64,000 bases of DNA from Mucor racemosus (lineage: Eukaryota; Mucoromycota; Mucoromycetes; Mucorales; Mucoraceae). The DNA lies in NCBI GenBank assembly GCA_027405735.1, contig JAPEHQ010000022.1, forward strand, positions 434,001 through 498,000. Reading direction: 5' to 3'. A model generated the notes under the pieces. The model was not told where the DNA came from, did no database searches, and worked only from the letters and a program-made list of their open reading frames with translations. A program made the position numbers and the translations under genes. How positions within the stretch are numbered: the stretch's first letter is position 1; each line of letters starts with the position of its first letter. Shown here piece by piece: positions 10,615 to 23,865 of the stretch.

Positions 10615-13600
10615 TTATTGTCCCTTTTTAGGCATCTTTTTCTTATCATCCAAATTATCTAAATCGCTCTGCTTGTAATAATGTGGTGCAACTATGAATA
10701 AAAAATATTAGTTACCATCATCTAATGACATTTTATCTTTTGGATCACATACCATCTAATAACCATGAAGGTTGAATTTCCATGACCTGTCTCATGTATT
10801 CTTTACTTGTCAACACCAATTCAAAATAAACCAACCATTTAGGTTTCTTTTCCAACATGCCACTACTAGGATGGATATGTACTGTCTGATTCTGCTTCAC
10901 TGTACGATAAGAATCACCAGATTTATTTAATCTTGCAGAGTTAAAGAAGAAACCGGAAGTGATAGACTATATACAGAAACATTAGTTTTTACATGATATA
11001 TATGAATTTTTTTTTTTTTTTACTTACCTTTTGAATAGGAACTGGATCATTAGGATTGGGATTACTAACCAATTTGACTTCCACACGATCCATCAGTTGC
11101 ACAAGTTGATCACGTACATTACGCACACGTTCTAAAGTTTTTACTTGTACAAAATTTTCATAACACCATTGAACAGAGAAATCTGTTTCAACCCATTGAT
11201 TCCAAATATTTAGTAATGTCAAATGATCTCCACCTGGTTTCACTAAATTTTGATGTGCTGTATCCGCAAGAATCTTCTTGTCTTTTGGTCGGTATAATAA
11301 TGAACTTTGTTCTGAGAGCATCGCACAAACAGAAACAACTTCATCTGTACATTCATATTTTTCTGCTACTACAATAGCTTTAGATAAACATGGATCCATG
11401 GGGAATTCGGCCATTCGTCTTCCTAGTTTTGTTAACTCTGCTCTATCGTTCAAGGCACCGAGTGCGTATAATTGACTGAGTGATCGGATCAAAGTATCCT
11501 CGACAGGTGGGTCCAAGAAATCAAAATTGACCAAATCATTAATACCCAAACTCTATAAAATGACTATCAGTATATTTCCCTCTTGACATACATCATGTGT
11601 AAACTAACCTTCAATAACAATACAACGTTAGATAAATTAACTCTTTGAATTTCAGGTACAGTATTTTCTTCCATTTCATTATAAAATGCCCATTGTGTAA
11701 ACAAACGGAAACATTTACCTGGCCCTGTTCGGCCTGCACGACCTGCACGTTGTGTAGAAGATGCACGAGAGCAAGGCACAACAGTCAAAGCTTCCATACC
11801 AGTTCTTGGATTAAATGTCTTTTGCTTGTTGAATCCGGGATCAATAACATAAGATACACCATCAACTGTAATTGAAGTTTCTGCAATATTTGTAGCTAAA
11901 ATAACTTTACGTGCTCCTTCAGGTGTAGGTTCAAAAATTCGAGATTGTTGTTCTGATGGCAAATTTGCATAAATTGGACAAATCATGAGTTCAGATATCT
12001 TGCTACCTAATGATTTACATGCTTGAGTTAAGCCTTCATGCGCTGCTTCGATTTCGTCTTGACCCTATAATAAAGATATGAGACATTTATTTATGATTTA
12101 AATCTAAAGAAGAAAAAAAAAAAGAAATACTTACAGTTAAAAACACAAGGATATCACCTCTACCTTGTGTGACATGAATAGTTAATACTTGAGTAATTGC
12201 AGCACGCAAATAATTTGCTTCGGGAGCTTTTGTATAATAGATTTCTACAGGGTAAGGACGACCAGGAATATTGAAAATAGGAGCATCATCAAAATATTCA
12301 GAGAATTTTTGAGCATTCATAGTAGCACTCGAGATCAACAATTTCAAGTCAGGTCTGAAACGTGTAATATCTTTAATCAAACCAAACAAAATATCAGTAG
12401 AAAGTGTTCTTTCATGAGCTTCATCAATAATCATACAACTATAAGAAGCCAAATCTGGCTCCGTCATGAATTCACGAAGAAGCATACCATCTGTCATGTA
12501 TTTAACACAAGTCTTTTCAGATGTACAATCTTCAAATCGAATACTGTAACCAACTTCTTGACCCATCATAACACCCATTTCCTCAGCTACACGAGCAGCT
12601 ACACTCATAGCAGCAACACGACGAGGCTGTGTACAACCAATCTTTTTACCATCTTTTGTAAATCCATGTTCATACAAATATTGAGGAAGTTGAGTAGTTT
12701 TACCAGATCCAGTTTCACCTACAATAATAAGAACTTGATATTCATCAATTGCAGCCAATAAGTCATCGCGATATTGATAAATGGGTAAGGATTTTCTAAT
12801 TTGATCAATCGATTGTGCTTTTCTTTCTGCTGCATCAATACGCTCTAAAAGCTCTACATCCTTTGGGTCAGGTTCATTTAGTTTAGCAGCCATTACAAAA
12901 TCAATTTTCTGATCTTCATCAAAAACATAATCGTATTCGTCCTCTGCTTGTTGTGCTGAAGAGGCTTTTGCGGTAGCTTTTTGAATTTGTGATTTCTCCC
13001 AAATGTCATGTTCTGTTTCAAACTTTTCCTCTTCTTCGTAACGTTTATACAATGCACTTTCCTTCTTTTTGCGATCGATTTTACCCTTTTCTGTAATATA
13101 ATCCTCGGGCATCATGTATCCATCTTCTTTAGTATCAATATCCATACGAGCTTTTGCTAAACGAAGTACTTCCTTTTTGTAATCCAAATCTTTAATCTCT
13201 CGTCTAGTCATCTTTTGCCCACTAAAGAATCTTTCTTCATCTGCAATTTCTTGTTCTAAAAGTGCTAATTGTTGTTCTTCACGATATTTCAAATATTGTT
13301 GATTTGATCGAGTTCTTAATTCAGGTAATGCTTCTTGTCGAGCTTTCTTGTCGTCTGCTAAATTACGACGCTTTTGTGCTTCGCTGCCTTCTTTGGCAGA
13401 TCTATCCTCTACAAGTTTCTTGGTTCGCTCCTTGTCTTTATCTTTAAGTCTTTGTGCAAGTTCATCACGTTCTTTGATATCTTGTAAACGCTCTAATTCT
13501 GTCTGTCTTTCTTTTTCCTCTTCTGAATCTTCGCCTTCATCTAGAATAACAAATTAATAAAGATTTCAAATATAAATTTTTGTTTACTTACGTTTTTTAT

Positions 13601-14162
13601 ATCTACTACTTTCAGTCATTTTAACTTCTGTATCATCATCGCTCAAATCCTCCTGCCTTCTCTTTTTACGAAGTTTCTTTTCTTTTTTACGGATACGTCT
13701 TTCTTCCTCATCTTGCTCGTCATGTGCAACAGGTTCATCCAAAACAACCTTTAGTGTCTCATTGGCTTTGCGAAGTTTTGCTTCCTCTTTCAATTCTTTT
13801 TTACGTTGCGCCTTTTCTGCTAAAGCAGCAGCGGCAACAGCAGATTTACTTTGTTTGCGTGGTACTTTATTGAATAATTCGAATGCAAATTGTTGAGTAG
13901 TAGAATCGCTTGGTGCGCCTGTACTGACTAGTTTTTGATATAATTCTTGTGGGGAAGTTGCTTTTTGTGCTGTAAAAATGCATTAGATTTAAGGAATTTT
14001 TCGTTGTAAAATGTATAATCTTACCTGTAGCAATGATAAAGTCTACTATGGTAGTCTCAGACATACCCAAAAGCTAATAATAATTAGTGAATTATAATAA
14101 TACTTTACTGATTTTAAACTTACTTTCATGGTATTGTCAGATACCCAAGAGTGTAAGTCCAT
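10615..14162 (-). CDS. DHX16: Spliceosomal DEAH-box ATPase DHX16/Prp2
   Basis: Eight exons on the minus strand are inferred: 14162-14124, 14073-14025, 13969-13592, 13540-12135, 12064-11609, 11552-11028, 10966-10753 and 10691-10615. They give 1047 residues (human DHX16: 1041). Prp2/DHX16 remodels the activated spliceosome before the first step of splicing. The N-terminal third is charged and coiled; the stretch [17 protein letters not shown] matches the DHX16 N-terminal region rather than other DEAH helicases. The motor has GETGSGKTT near residue 430, [14 protein letters not shown] near 528, LISSATM and QRAGRAGR, then winged-helix, ratchet and OB-fold parts ending in KKMPKKGQ. All exon phases are consistent. 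The first exons encode [13 protein letters not shown] and [13 protein letters not shown], which resembles a PWI-like fold (weak). Confidence 0.94.
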
Positions 14163-15364
14163 TTTTTTTTACTGATTTTGCTCTTTAGGATAAATCAAAA
14201 GATGTTAATTGAACCTTCAACAAGATATGGCGATAAAAGCTTTCTTGGTTACAGTGACTGGTTTAAAGGCATTGCAAACATTCAAGCAACAACTGCGGTA
14301 AAGTAACCTGTCAAAACGTGGGATTGAAAGCTGATTGGGATTGAGACTATACCGTATATACACCTAATCACCTCTATGTATTCAATTTAACGATAATAAT
14401 CTTATATCTGTATACATAGAACTCTTGTTCTTTCTTAAATTTGCATTTTGTATCGGATGTATGGCACTATACCCATATCTGCAGTTGAGGGTTTGAAAAT
14501 GTAATATATATAGCTTTGATAAAGAAATACATACGAATGTGGGCATAAAAAATATGTATGGTGCATGATGTAAAAATAAACCTTGACATATTACAATCAG
14601 AAATGTATTAAATTGCTTGCTATATATTGAGTAAAGATCCTTTGAATCCACCATGTAAAATATATAATAAATGTAACGTGAAAAAATCCTTCACAAGGTA
14701 TATACAATCAACTGATATAAGATTTATATCATGCAGATACAAAAACATACAACGGAATCAAGTATAGTTACTGTTGGTGGGATGTATTTTTGCATTCGTT
14801 TTATCAACAAAAGTTTAGGAAATGATCAAGCAAGAATGTTTTCGAAATTTGATAGCAAATCAAAGCCAACAGTATATCATAAAATTTTGTCTTATAATTG
14901 AATCCATCAAAAATCTACATTTTTGAAAGTATCCAGAGGATAACTCTGATTACATATCCGTTTGATGTTTGACCATTAACTGCTAACTGCCTAGTAAAAT
15001 AATTCATTAAAAAAAACAAAGATTTACGATTTCCTTGCATTTTTTTCTGCTGTTGATTTGCTTGCAGTTATTTAATCAGAATCTAAAATCCAATAATTTT
15101 TCAACAATAGATGAAGAATACATCACATTACGGCTTGATTATGCATAAAGAAGACGTTTAATTAATAATTCCAGTAGTTTTCATTGCCATATATGTTAGT
15201 TTTAGCTGTTTTAGCGGCATTTTTAATTTGAAATGGTCTGCTCAGCTACAAATCCCCACTCGAAAAAAAAAAATGAGTGTCTGACTCCTACGATTTAATC
15301 ACCAAATCAATGGATGCCAAAACTTTTGATTCTTGATACTATTACATTCATAATGCATACTTTG
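14163..15364. other. Gene-free AT-rich spacer
   Basis: The DHX16 promoter region is at the left edge. I find no frame with recognisable protein similarity and no RNA gene. Confidence 0.45.
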
Positions 15365-15640
15365 AAACTTTCAGCCCATTTGGGTTAATATCCATTGATT
15401 GCAAGCATTTTTCCAGTTGCTTTAATTTTTTTAAGCAGAGGAAGACAGGTTTCTTGTTGAAAATGGTGATATACTTCTTCAAAAACAGCTGTTAGCTAAT
15501 GAAATCAAGATATTTTATTCACATATCGACTGTGCATTAAGCATTTTGCAATTATGTAGATCAACTCCAGAGGTACCTATCATTACAACAGGAGCTTCTT
15601 ATTTGGATCCCCCATATCTGCTGACGAGAACAGCAGGTAA
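15365..15640 (+). repeat. Decayed coding-like repeat, partner of 39389-39775
   Basis: This stretch matches the reverse complement of 39.39-39.78 kb over several blocks: GCCCATTTGG near its start, TTTTTTTAAGC, the GCTGTTAGCTAATGAAA block and GCAATTATGTAGATCA. One frame reads QKQLLANEIKI and LQLCRST where the partner reads QKRLLANETKV and LWQLCRSA, so an ancestral protein-coding sequence is likely. This copy lacks about 140 bases present in the partner. I do not recognise the protein. It ends near a splice-donor-like CAGGTAAG. Confidence 0.5.
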
Positions 15641-15904
15641 GCTTACTGGCTTTATCGTTTAATCGATGATTTATAAGAATTACATTTCAATATGAGTCGA
15701 AAATGGAATTAGCTTCAAAATTGGCTCTTTAATATCTTCGAAAACCAACAAGTGTTAATATCAGAATATAAGTGCACTGGCCAAATATTGACCAAAATTG
15801 ACCAATATTTACCTAAAATTGATTATAAAAAATTGAGCACCTAAATTGAGATATCAATTTTTTGTATTCACAAGACCAACCCAACTGAACGCTACTCTAC
15901 ATTT

Positions 15905-16990
15905 TTTGTTTCAGCAAAAAATATTGATTTTTCGTCGAGATAATCAAAATAATAATTCATGTTACAGCTGTACGCTATTGTTGTAACTCAGTCTTTTAAT
16001 AATATTAATAAAATCAGTCTCTTTTCCTCAAACATAATATAGTCCATATTTAGATTATTACACTATGATAACTGGGTTTCAAAATTGATTTTTACAAATC
16101 GACCAGAAAATGTTCAAAAAATCAAAATTTTTTAATGGCTCATGAACTGCAAAGTAAGCCAACCTAGCGTACTAAATAGTTTTTATACAGTTTTGTATTC
16201 TGCATCCATTTAAAAAAAATTTAAATAAATGTTTCACATTAAATTTTGCGTAAAATGCAATTGCAATTTTGGAGGTTTTTTGAAGATACACATCACTTTT
16301 TATAAGCATATTTAAAATATAATTAATGGAAATGATGCGCAAAAATATTATCTATCAATCGAGCTATTATTTAACTTTTTGAATACATTTTTCGTAGAGA
16401 AAACAACATTTTTGTCCAAATTTTTTCCTGTTTCAGAATTTGGGATGAGGGTATACAAGGGGAAAATGGACGCCAGAAATGGAGGTACCTTTTTGTACAC
16501 ATTTTTGAGGATATCTCCACGAAAAATCAATATTTTGAAAAACTCCAAATTGGGTCTGAGAGAGCTCAACGAGCTTGATGAAAGGAATGCCAAAAAAATG
16601 TTGCTCAATTAAATAAATATTTTGAAACTTACTATAGAAATGTCAAAAAAAAAAGAAAAAAAAAAAACGTGCTCAGAGTTTTTTTATATTAAAATATATT
16701 ATAGAGCACTCTAAAACAAGTAAGTTTTATTATTAAAAAGTGTTAATATAGCTTAATGTTTTCTAGAGATATAAAGGCTCAAAGTTTTCAATCCATTAGC
16801 AGTGGAATACGCGTAAAAATCTGAAACATTAGCACTGAAAAATTAATACCAACTGAAAAAAATAGGATATTTCAGGATACTTGTTTTTGGATTAAAGGTG
16901 GACATCTCAGGTACATTGGCATATATTTTTTTCTTGGTGTTATTTAGTGAAAAAAAAAGTAGAGCAGGGATGAAAAGTGAGACCTTCGTT
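15905..16990 (+). repeat. Dispersed repeat family 1, copy A
   Basis: About 1 kb closely matches the reverse complement of 28.93-29.92 kb from end to end, for example GGCTCATGAACTGCAAAGTA, TATACAGTTTTGTATTCTGC and ACAAGTAAGTTTTATTATTA. Copy A carries an extra segment of about 80 bases near 15980-16065 that copy B lacks. Between 16379 and 16612 one frame stays open and matches copy B in protein (SEFGMRVYKGK, PRKINIL), see findings. No terminal repeats or target duplications could be fixed. Confidence 0.7.
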
Positions 16991-17822
16991 TTGAAGAAAA
17001 AAATAATAATGTTTATTTGTTTGCGAATCTTTTGTAAGATATAAAATATTTTCAGGAACAGGTGGTATAATACACTATGCATTTTTTAAATAGTTAGGAA
17101 TCTGAGTAAAATTGGTCCACTAAATAATAGTTATACCCTATACCATTCTCATTTGATAGGTCAAAACCCAAATGGTAAATTCCCTGATATTTTGTTTGCC
17201 TAAATTGTGGTTTTGAAGTCGAACCGCGAAATTTGGAAGTATTTATATTGGTTGATACTGTCCTGTATGAGAAGTGGGCCAAACACGGCAGCTCGAACAA
17301 GTACACTAAAAAATATCCAATAAAAATAGATATTTAGCATATAAATAGTTTCATTTAAAGGATTTTTCTTGTAATTTTTTATCATTGAATTATGAAAATT
17401 TAAACAGGCAATAACTGTATCCCATGTCAAGTTTATCATGGTAATTTTTGCCGGATTATTTAGTGTATGTAATAAGCAGATAAATTCTTTAAAGTAGGCT
17501 GTTTGCCGCCAGTTAAATTGCGGGATTTGTTTCCAAGAAAAGCTTAACGATCAGAGATGACCCGAAACATTGAGCTATACGATCAATTATAAAGTGGGTA
17601 ACTCTTGCATTGATTCAGCACGACTTTCATATATGAGGACACAAGCTCATGGAGCAAGACCATAAACATCTAATTAGCTCAACACACCACAATTGTTCAA
17701 CAGCCCCTCTTTTTTAGCTGTTGATAATCAACTCCGCTGTAATTAACTATTACTCTCCAACCCTATTACCTCTTTTTGCGTCCTTGTTCTCTTTCCTCAT
17801 CTCGAAAAAAGGTGTTTTTGCA
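16991..17822. other. AT-rich spacer with AP-2 mu promoter
   Basis: After the repeat the spacer has no recognisable gene. A pyrimidine-rich stretch (about 17690-17790) lies just upstream of the AP-2 mu start and is a plausible core promoter or leader. Confidence 0.4.
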
Positions 17823-19475
17823 ATGATAAGTGCTTTCTTTATCTATAATCAAAAGGGCGAAGTCCTTATATCTCGTTTATATCGACATGACTTGAGGTAA
17901 ATGATAAAGAAAGTCAATTAGTTCAATTAACAAACCTTTTCATTAAATAGACGCTCAGTTGCCGATATATTTCGTATCCAAGTTATATCTAATACAGATG
18001 TACGTTCACCTATTGTCACCTTGGGTTCAACTTCATTTTTCCATGTTCGCCACGAGAATTTATACATTGTTGCAGTTACAAAATGGAATGCCAACGCTGC
18101 TTTAATTTTCGAATTTTGTTATCGAGTTGTAAATATTGGTAGAAGTTATTTTGGAAAGTTTGATGAAGAGGCTGTCAAGAACAATTTTGTTTTAATTTAT
18201 GAGTTATTGGATGGTAAAATTGAATTTGATAAATGAAAAAAAAAAAGACCTCAGTTATTCATTATCAATTACACAAAAAAACCTTTTAGAAATCCTCGAT
18301 TTTGGTTATCCTCAAAACAGCGAAACAGATACACTCAAAATGTACATTACAACAGAAGGCGTCAAATCCGAAAGAGCAGCAGAAGATTCAAGTCGAATTA
18401 CAATTCAAGCAACTGGTGCTATTTCTTGGAGAAGAAATGATATTAAATATAGAAAAAATGAAGCTTTTATCGATGTCATTGAAAGCGTCAATTTGTTGAT
18501 GAGTAATACAGGAACTATTCTTAGAGCAGATGTAGCAGGTCAAATTTTAATGAGAGCGTATTTATCTGGTACTCCCGAATGTAAATTTGGTTTGAATGAC
18601 AAGTTATTACTTGATAAAGATGCAGTTCAGCGTACCACGTAAGTTTTATATTCACTTGATGTGAATTCAAATATTTTAAACAATTGAAATTTTAGGGCTC
18701 GACGTGCAAATGCGGTTGAAATTGATGATTGTCAATTCCATCAATGCGTTAAATTAGGTAAATTTGATAATGATAGAAGCATTAGTTTTGTACCTCCTGA
18801 TGGTGAATTCGAATTGATGAAGTAAGATGAGCATTTTTGAAATGTATAATTTGTAATTTACAAATGGTTTTCTTGTAGGTATCGTACAACTGAAAATGTA
18901 AATTTACCTTTCAAGGTGCATCCTGTTGTTACTGAAATTGGAAATACACGTGTAGAATATAAAATCAGCGTCAAGGCTAACTTCTCACCTAAATTGTATG
19001 CCAACAATGTTGTATTGAAGATCCCAACTCCTTTGAATTCTGCAAAGGTTGAAGTCAAAGTAGGATCAGGAGGAAAAGCAAAATATGCACCATCTGAAAA
19101 TTGTATTATTTGGAAGTAAGTTTTGTGATTATGCGGCTAACTGATTGTAATAATTGACATGTCCATGATAGAATCCCTCGTTTCCAAGGTCAAGCAGAAT
19201 TTAATCTAAGTGGTGAGGCAGTGTTGACATCCATGACACATAAACGTGTTTGGTCAAGACCTCCTATATCAATGGATTTCCAAGTTTTGATGTTTACTTC
19301 ATCAGGATTGCTTGTGAGATTCTTGAAGGTGTTTGAGAAGAGTGGATATCAATCTGTCAAATGGGTGAGATATATGACAAAAGCAGGATCTTATCAAATT
19401 AGAGTAAGTTTTTTTTTCTGTTTTTTTTGTAATGTAATGCCATTTTTACTAACTGATTTACTTGTATAGTTTTAA
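17823..19475 (+). CDS. APM4: AP-2 adaptor complex mu subunit
   Basis: Seven exons are inferred: 17823-17896, 17951-18213, 18290-18638, 18696-18821, 18879-19115, 19172-19403 and 19470-19475, encoding 428 residues (animal AP2M1: 435). AP-2 mu binds Yxx-phi endocytic signals and PtdIns(4,5)P2 in clathrin coats at the plasma membrane. The longin-like N-terminal domain contains [20 protein letters not shown]. The mu homology domain contains GWRR-type [57 protein letters not shown] and PPISMDFQV. These match AP-2 rather than AP-1 or AP-3 mu. The last exon encodes only Phe and the stop, giving the end YQIRF. The MUTYH gene starts 249 bases downstream. Confidence 0.94.
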
Positions 19476-19724
19476 TCAAGTTTTTAAACCAAATCTAATA
19501 GTTATCATACCCTTTTTTACTTGACGAAATAAAGAATAAACGTATAATCTTCTCTCATTCAATGTTACAGTAATGCAAGCCAACCTTTGATTACACATGA
19601 AATTAGACGCCCGTCGCGTTACAATCATAAAAATTTTCTAATTCCAAATCTCATTCGAGTTTTTGTTCGTTTATTGCATTAAAATATAGACCCTCCACTA
19701 TCCCCCTACTCTAAATTCATATAG

Positions 19725-21598
19725 ATGAAAGATATAGACCGAGTTTCCACAATTGACATCGAAGAATGTGTTTCTAGTAAACGACTGTATCATTCTGATC
19801 AATATCATCTAGTATCAAATGACGAGAAAAGCAGAATTCAGCAGCATTTGTTGGAATGGTATCAAGCTGAAAAGAGAACTAATATGCCATGGAGAAAAGA
19901 CAATGATGAAACATGGGATAAAGAGGTATGTGATCATGTTTCCCGAATATAATCTCGACTCAATAACATCTTTTATAATTAGACATTAGGACAAAGAGCC
20001 TACGAAGGTAAAAAAAAAAAATAGGTACAGCTGTCAAAATGTCTCAAATATGCTTATTTTCTTTTCATCATAGTATGGGTTAGTGAAATAATGCTCCAGC
20101 AGGTAATAACTATATTATCATAGAAATTTATAAGCATAAACTTATCAAAATATACAGACACAAGTAGCTACTGTTATTGATTTTTACAATCGGTGGATGA
20201 CAGCATTTCCAACGATCCAAGATCTAGCAAATGCGGATATCGAAAAGGTGAATTCCTTGTGGGCTGGTTTAGGCTATTACTCAAGAGCCAAAAGACTATG
20301 GGAAGGTGCTCAAAAAGTAGTAGATCAATTAAACGGATTGCTGCCAAACAATGCAAAGGAATTACAAAGTGAGATACCCGGCGTTGGTAGGTATACAGCA
20401 GGAGCAGTTGCTTCTATAGTGTTTGGTGAGGCAACGCCTGTTGTTGATGGAAATGTGATTCGAGTCATTGCAAGATGGAGAGCTATTCATGCTGATCCAA
20501 AGAAGGCAAAAACAGTAGAATTGTTTTGGTAAATATATCTACGTTAGATGAAATATTCACAGTATTAACAATAGATTATATTAGGGATATTGCTGCTAGT
20601 ATGGTACCTGAATCAAATCCAGGTGATTTTAATCAAGCCATGATGGAATTAGGTGCTCGTATCTGTACACCACAAAGCCCTGATTGTGTTAAATGCCCTA
20701 TTAGTGATGACTGTAAAGCTTTTAATCAATTGAAATATGTGAAGGAATTATCGAAGAATGGCTTTTTTGATGAGAAAAAGAAAAAGAGAAAGATGGCAGA
20801 CACTGAGCATGGTAAGAAGAATAGATTTATGTTTCATGTGGCCAATAATTTATGTTTTATTCATAGATTGTTCCGTTTGTCATGAACTTCCAGATGATTT
20901 AGAGGAAAGTGCATATGCAGTAACAAGATATCCTTTGAAGGTCGATAAGAAGCCACCTCGGGACGAAGGTAATCCATCCTAAATACCATTTTTATCTAAA
21001 CATTTCATTAACACACACTTGTCAAAACCTAGAATGTGCTGTTACTATTGTAGAAAGAATTATATCCAAAGATACTGAACCACAATATTTAATATCCAAA
21101 AGACCAGAAACCGGCCTTTTAGCTGGCCTCTGGGAATTTCCCAGTCTTGAATTAGAATCATTAGACACTGATTATAAAGAAAGATTAAACAAATCAACAC
21201 AATTTTTGAAAACGAAATATCAATTGGAATTGGATCAGCCAACTAGACATGATCTGGGAAATGTTGTTCACTTGTTTTCACACATTAGAAAAGTATACCA
21301 TATCGAGTGGATTCAATATCAACACAATCAAGATTCAATGGATATAGATGAGGGACAAGTTAAATGGGTGACATTGACAGAATTAAAGGCTTCTCCTATC
21401 CCAACTGGTTTAAAAAAGGCTCTAAAATTGTTAGAAAAGTTTAAGGTAAGACCTTTTTACGCAAATCAACATATGAATCTTTCTAATCAATACATTCGTC
21501 TATAGACCACAGCATCAACACCTTTAAAAAAGAAGGTTGTCGTCAAGAAGACCGTAAAATCAGCGGATATTAGCTCATTTTTTACTGTAAAAAAGTAG
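19725..21598 (+). CDS. MUTYH: Adenine DNA glycosylase MutY/MUTYH
   Basis: Eight exons are inferred: 19725-19925, 19983-20007, 20074-20102, 20158-20528, 20585-20811, 20867-20968, 21033-21445 and 21506-21598, about 486 residues. The enzyme removes adenine mispaired with 8-oxoguanine. It has the catalytic Glu in [20 protein letters not shown], the helix-hairpin-helix [14 protein letters not shown], the catalytic Asp in VVDGNVIRV, and the [4Fe-4S] ligands C-x6-C-x2-C-x5-C in [17 protein letters not shown]. The C-terminal NUDIX-like 8-oxoG recognition domain starts near TIVERI and contains [14 protein letters not shown]. The last exon ends [12 protein letters not shown], which resembles a PCNA-binding PIP box without the leading Gln. 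Two very small exons (25 and 29 nt) encode the conserved active-site region and would be easy to miss in automatic annotation. Confidence 0.94.
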
Positions 21599-22612
21599 AA
21601 AATTTTCTCAAAGGTCACCAAAGAGTATTATGCTTATTCAACACACATATTCATTGTATTTTATTCTTCCAATTTACCATTAAATTGACCTCAATTTCAG
21701 TAATTTTGCATTATTTTGTTGGCGGGCAACGGAGTTTCTACTCTGCTTTCACCACCTATTATTTTATGCACTTTTGAATATTTATTGACAATTTAATAAT
21801 AAAATATTGTTTATTTTTATTAGATATCCATGTTATGTTATCAATTTGTATTTTAGCCATATAAAACTAATGTAAAATCATATTCGATTTAACTTGCTTG
21901 CGTGATAAAAACATCGGAAATTACTACAATTGCCTTCTGAGATCGAACAAAAAATGTGTTACTACCGCAAAATAGACGTTTTAATACAAAATAAGATAAA
22001 ATGCTAACATTATGCATTATTTGTTGATCAGATCAATATATTGAAACAAAAAATACATCTGAATTATACGATACATATCTTCAATTACGCATAATCTTTC
22101 TAAAATCATCCAAAACAAGACATTTTCAAAGAATTATTTTATGTACATTTCGCACAAATCTGAGGCTCAAAATTGGTCAAAATTAATTCTTGAATCATGT
22201 ACATTTTTGCTATATTTTTATCTCAACTTTTCGAGGTGATGAAAAACATGATGCACATCGACCTCTCAATCCTTACAGATATAGGCAAAAATCGACGAAA
22301 ATCGTTCAATCGATATTTTGACCCCAAAAATGGGATTTTTTACTAAGGCTTTCCTAAGCTCAAAATGACCAAAATTTTTCAATTATTTACTTCAAACCAT
22401 TTATTTGACTTATAATTATTTAAAAATTGGACTTTTGAGGAAAAAACCGTTTTTCCTACTTCTCCAAATTATGCAAAATTTTTGGTGACAAAACTTTGAG
22501 TGAGTAATACCGTTCGATGGGGAATAAAAAGTTCTACTTACAAGTATTAATAATCTTTGCACATTTACATAGTAGTATATGGAGAAAAATGCGATAAAGA
22601 GTCAACAAATTT
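21599..22612. other. AT-rich, gene-free sequence
   Basis: No protein frame is recognisable. From about 22140 the texture (AAAATTTTT-rich, with scattered cgatattttgacc-type words) is repeat-like, but I found no second copy in this window. Confidence 0.4.
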
Positions 22613-23171
22613 CAAAATGGCCATTTTTTTTTTTTTTTTATGGGATGAAAGTTTTAAATTTTATTTAAAAAAAGAAAATTGAAACTCATCATAGTGATGG
22701 ACAAGGTGTATACTAGGTAAAGTGACCTGCCATATTAGTATCATATATATATATTATCCTACAAGTCATTCATATTAGACATTCTATATAGCTCTGAGCA
22801 TATTTTCTTTGAGACTATTGTGCTGTTAAATGGCACTGAGTTGAGCACATGATTGAAGTGATGAAACCATATAAGGCGTGTTATCGTTGAGAAAATGTCG
22901 TATATGTTGATGTGTATGTCTAAATTGTATATATAGTATCTGGACAGTTTTAAATTTTTGAAGTCATGATAAGTCTGTTGAGGATTTACCACTCTTGGGT
23001 ACCCAAGAAACTTGTTGAAAATTTCCTGCCATATATCTTTTTTGTGTACACACGAGATCAACAGACGCATACTGTCTTCTCTAAGATTGCATAGGTGGCA
23101 TTTGTCTGAATCAATATCTTTCATTTGCATGTTGTAAAGGAAGGACTTGGATGGTATAAATGGCCATTTTT
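22613..23171 (-). mobile_element. 5'-truncated LINE insertion with target-site duplication
   Basis: A poly(T) run on the plus strand (about 22626-22640) is the poly(A) tail of a minus-strand LINE fragment whose coding end is at 22759-23156. AAATGGCCATTTTTT occurs at both ends (about 22614-22628 and 23157-23171), a 15-bp duplication. The element is therefore a truncated retrotransposition product of about 530 bp. Confidence 0.75.
22759..23156 (-). pseudogene. LINE ORF2 C-terminal fragment with zinc-binding end domain
   Basis: Only the C-terminal 130 or so residues of a LINE ORF2 remain. They read PSKSFLYNMQMKDIDSDKC and then CHLC, RLLISC and a downstream His, the pattern of the zinc-binding domain that ends many LINE reverse transcriptases. 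The frame is open to its stop at 22759. Endonuclease and polymerase domains are missing by 5' truncation. It cannot be compared directly with the 1-2019 copy, because that region lies outside the window. Confidence 0.75.
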
Positions 23172-23865
23172 TCGAATCTGGCGATCAGTGAAAAAGCGGT
23201 GATTAAATATCTTTCCACCACCACCACCACCACTGTAAAATTATGCTTTATGAGCTTGAAACAACTCTTATAAAAGTGAGCTTTCATCTACTTGATAGAG
23301 CAGAAAAAAAAATTAATTTATACTATATATGTTAGGCATTTGTTTCATAATGCCGAATACTAAATAAAGTTAATCCCGAATATAATAAAATCCTTCTGAA
23401 ATATTTTTACTTGGTAGGTTGAAAATCGAAATATCCTTTTCAAAGATCCTAAACTCGACAACTAAACTTTTCAAAAGCCTGCTAATTATTACGGATCAAT
23501 CTACACAACAACTAGTGTACGCACTAGTTCTTTATATGTTTTATGATTACTTTATCTTTGATTAAGCATTCACTGGAATCTGAATTGGATATTTTTATTT
23601 GTTGTAAACATGTCAAATTGATATTAACAGTTATTAATAAAGTAGTCATAAGGAGCTTTCAGATGATACTGCGAAATATAACGTACTACTTTGATTACTC
23701 AACGTTGTACATAATCAAAAAAATTGATAACCTTGAGCGATCCAGAAGATGCTCTAAACTAAATAGCTGAGATTTAAGAAATTCAAAATACACACACCCA
23801 CACTAGAAAATTTTGTTCATGGCTACCTGTTTTCAGTAATATATTAAAAAAAAATCAAATAGAAT
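23172..23865. other. Spacer upstream of MED21
   Basis: Its left end holds the motif discussed under LINE target preference and a short (CCA)n run near 23217. I see no gene. Confidence 0.45.

Noticed and set aside
12189..12761. 190-codon plus-strand frame
   Set aside because: Antisense shadow of the DHX16 helicase core.
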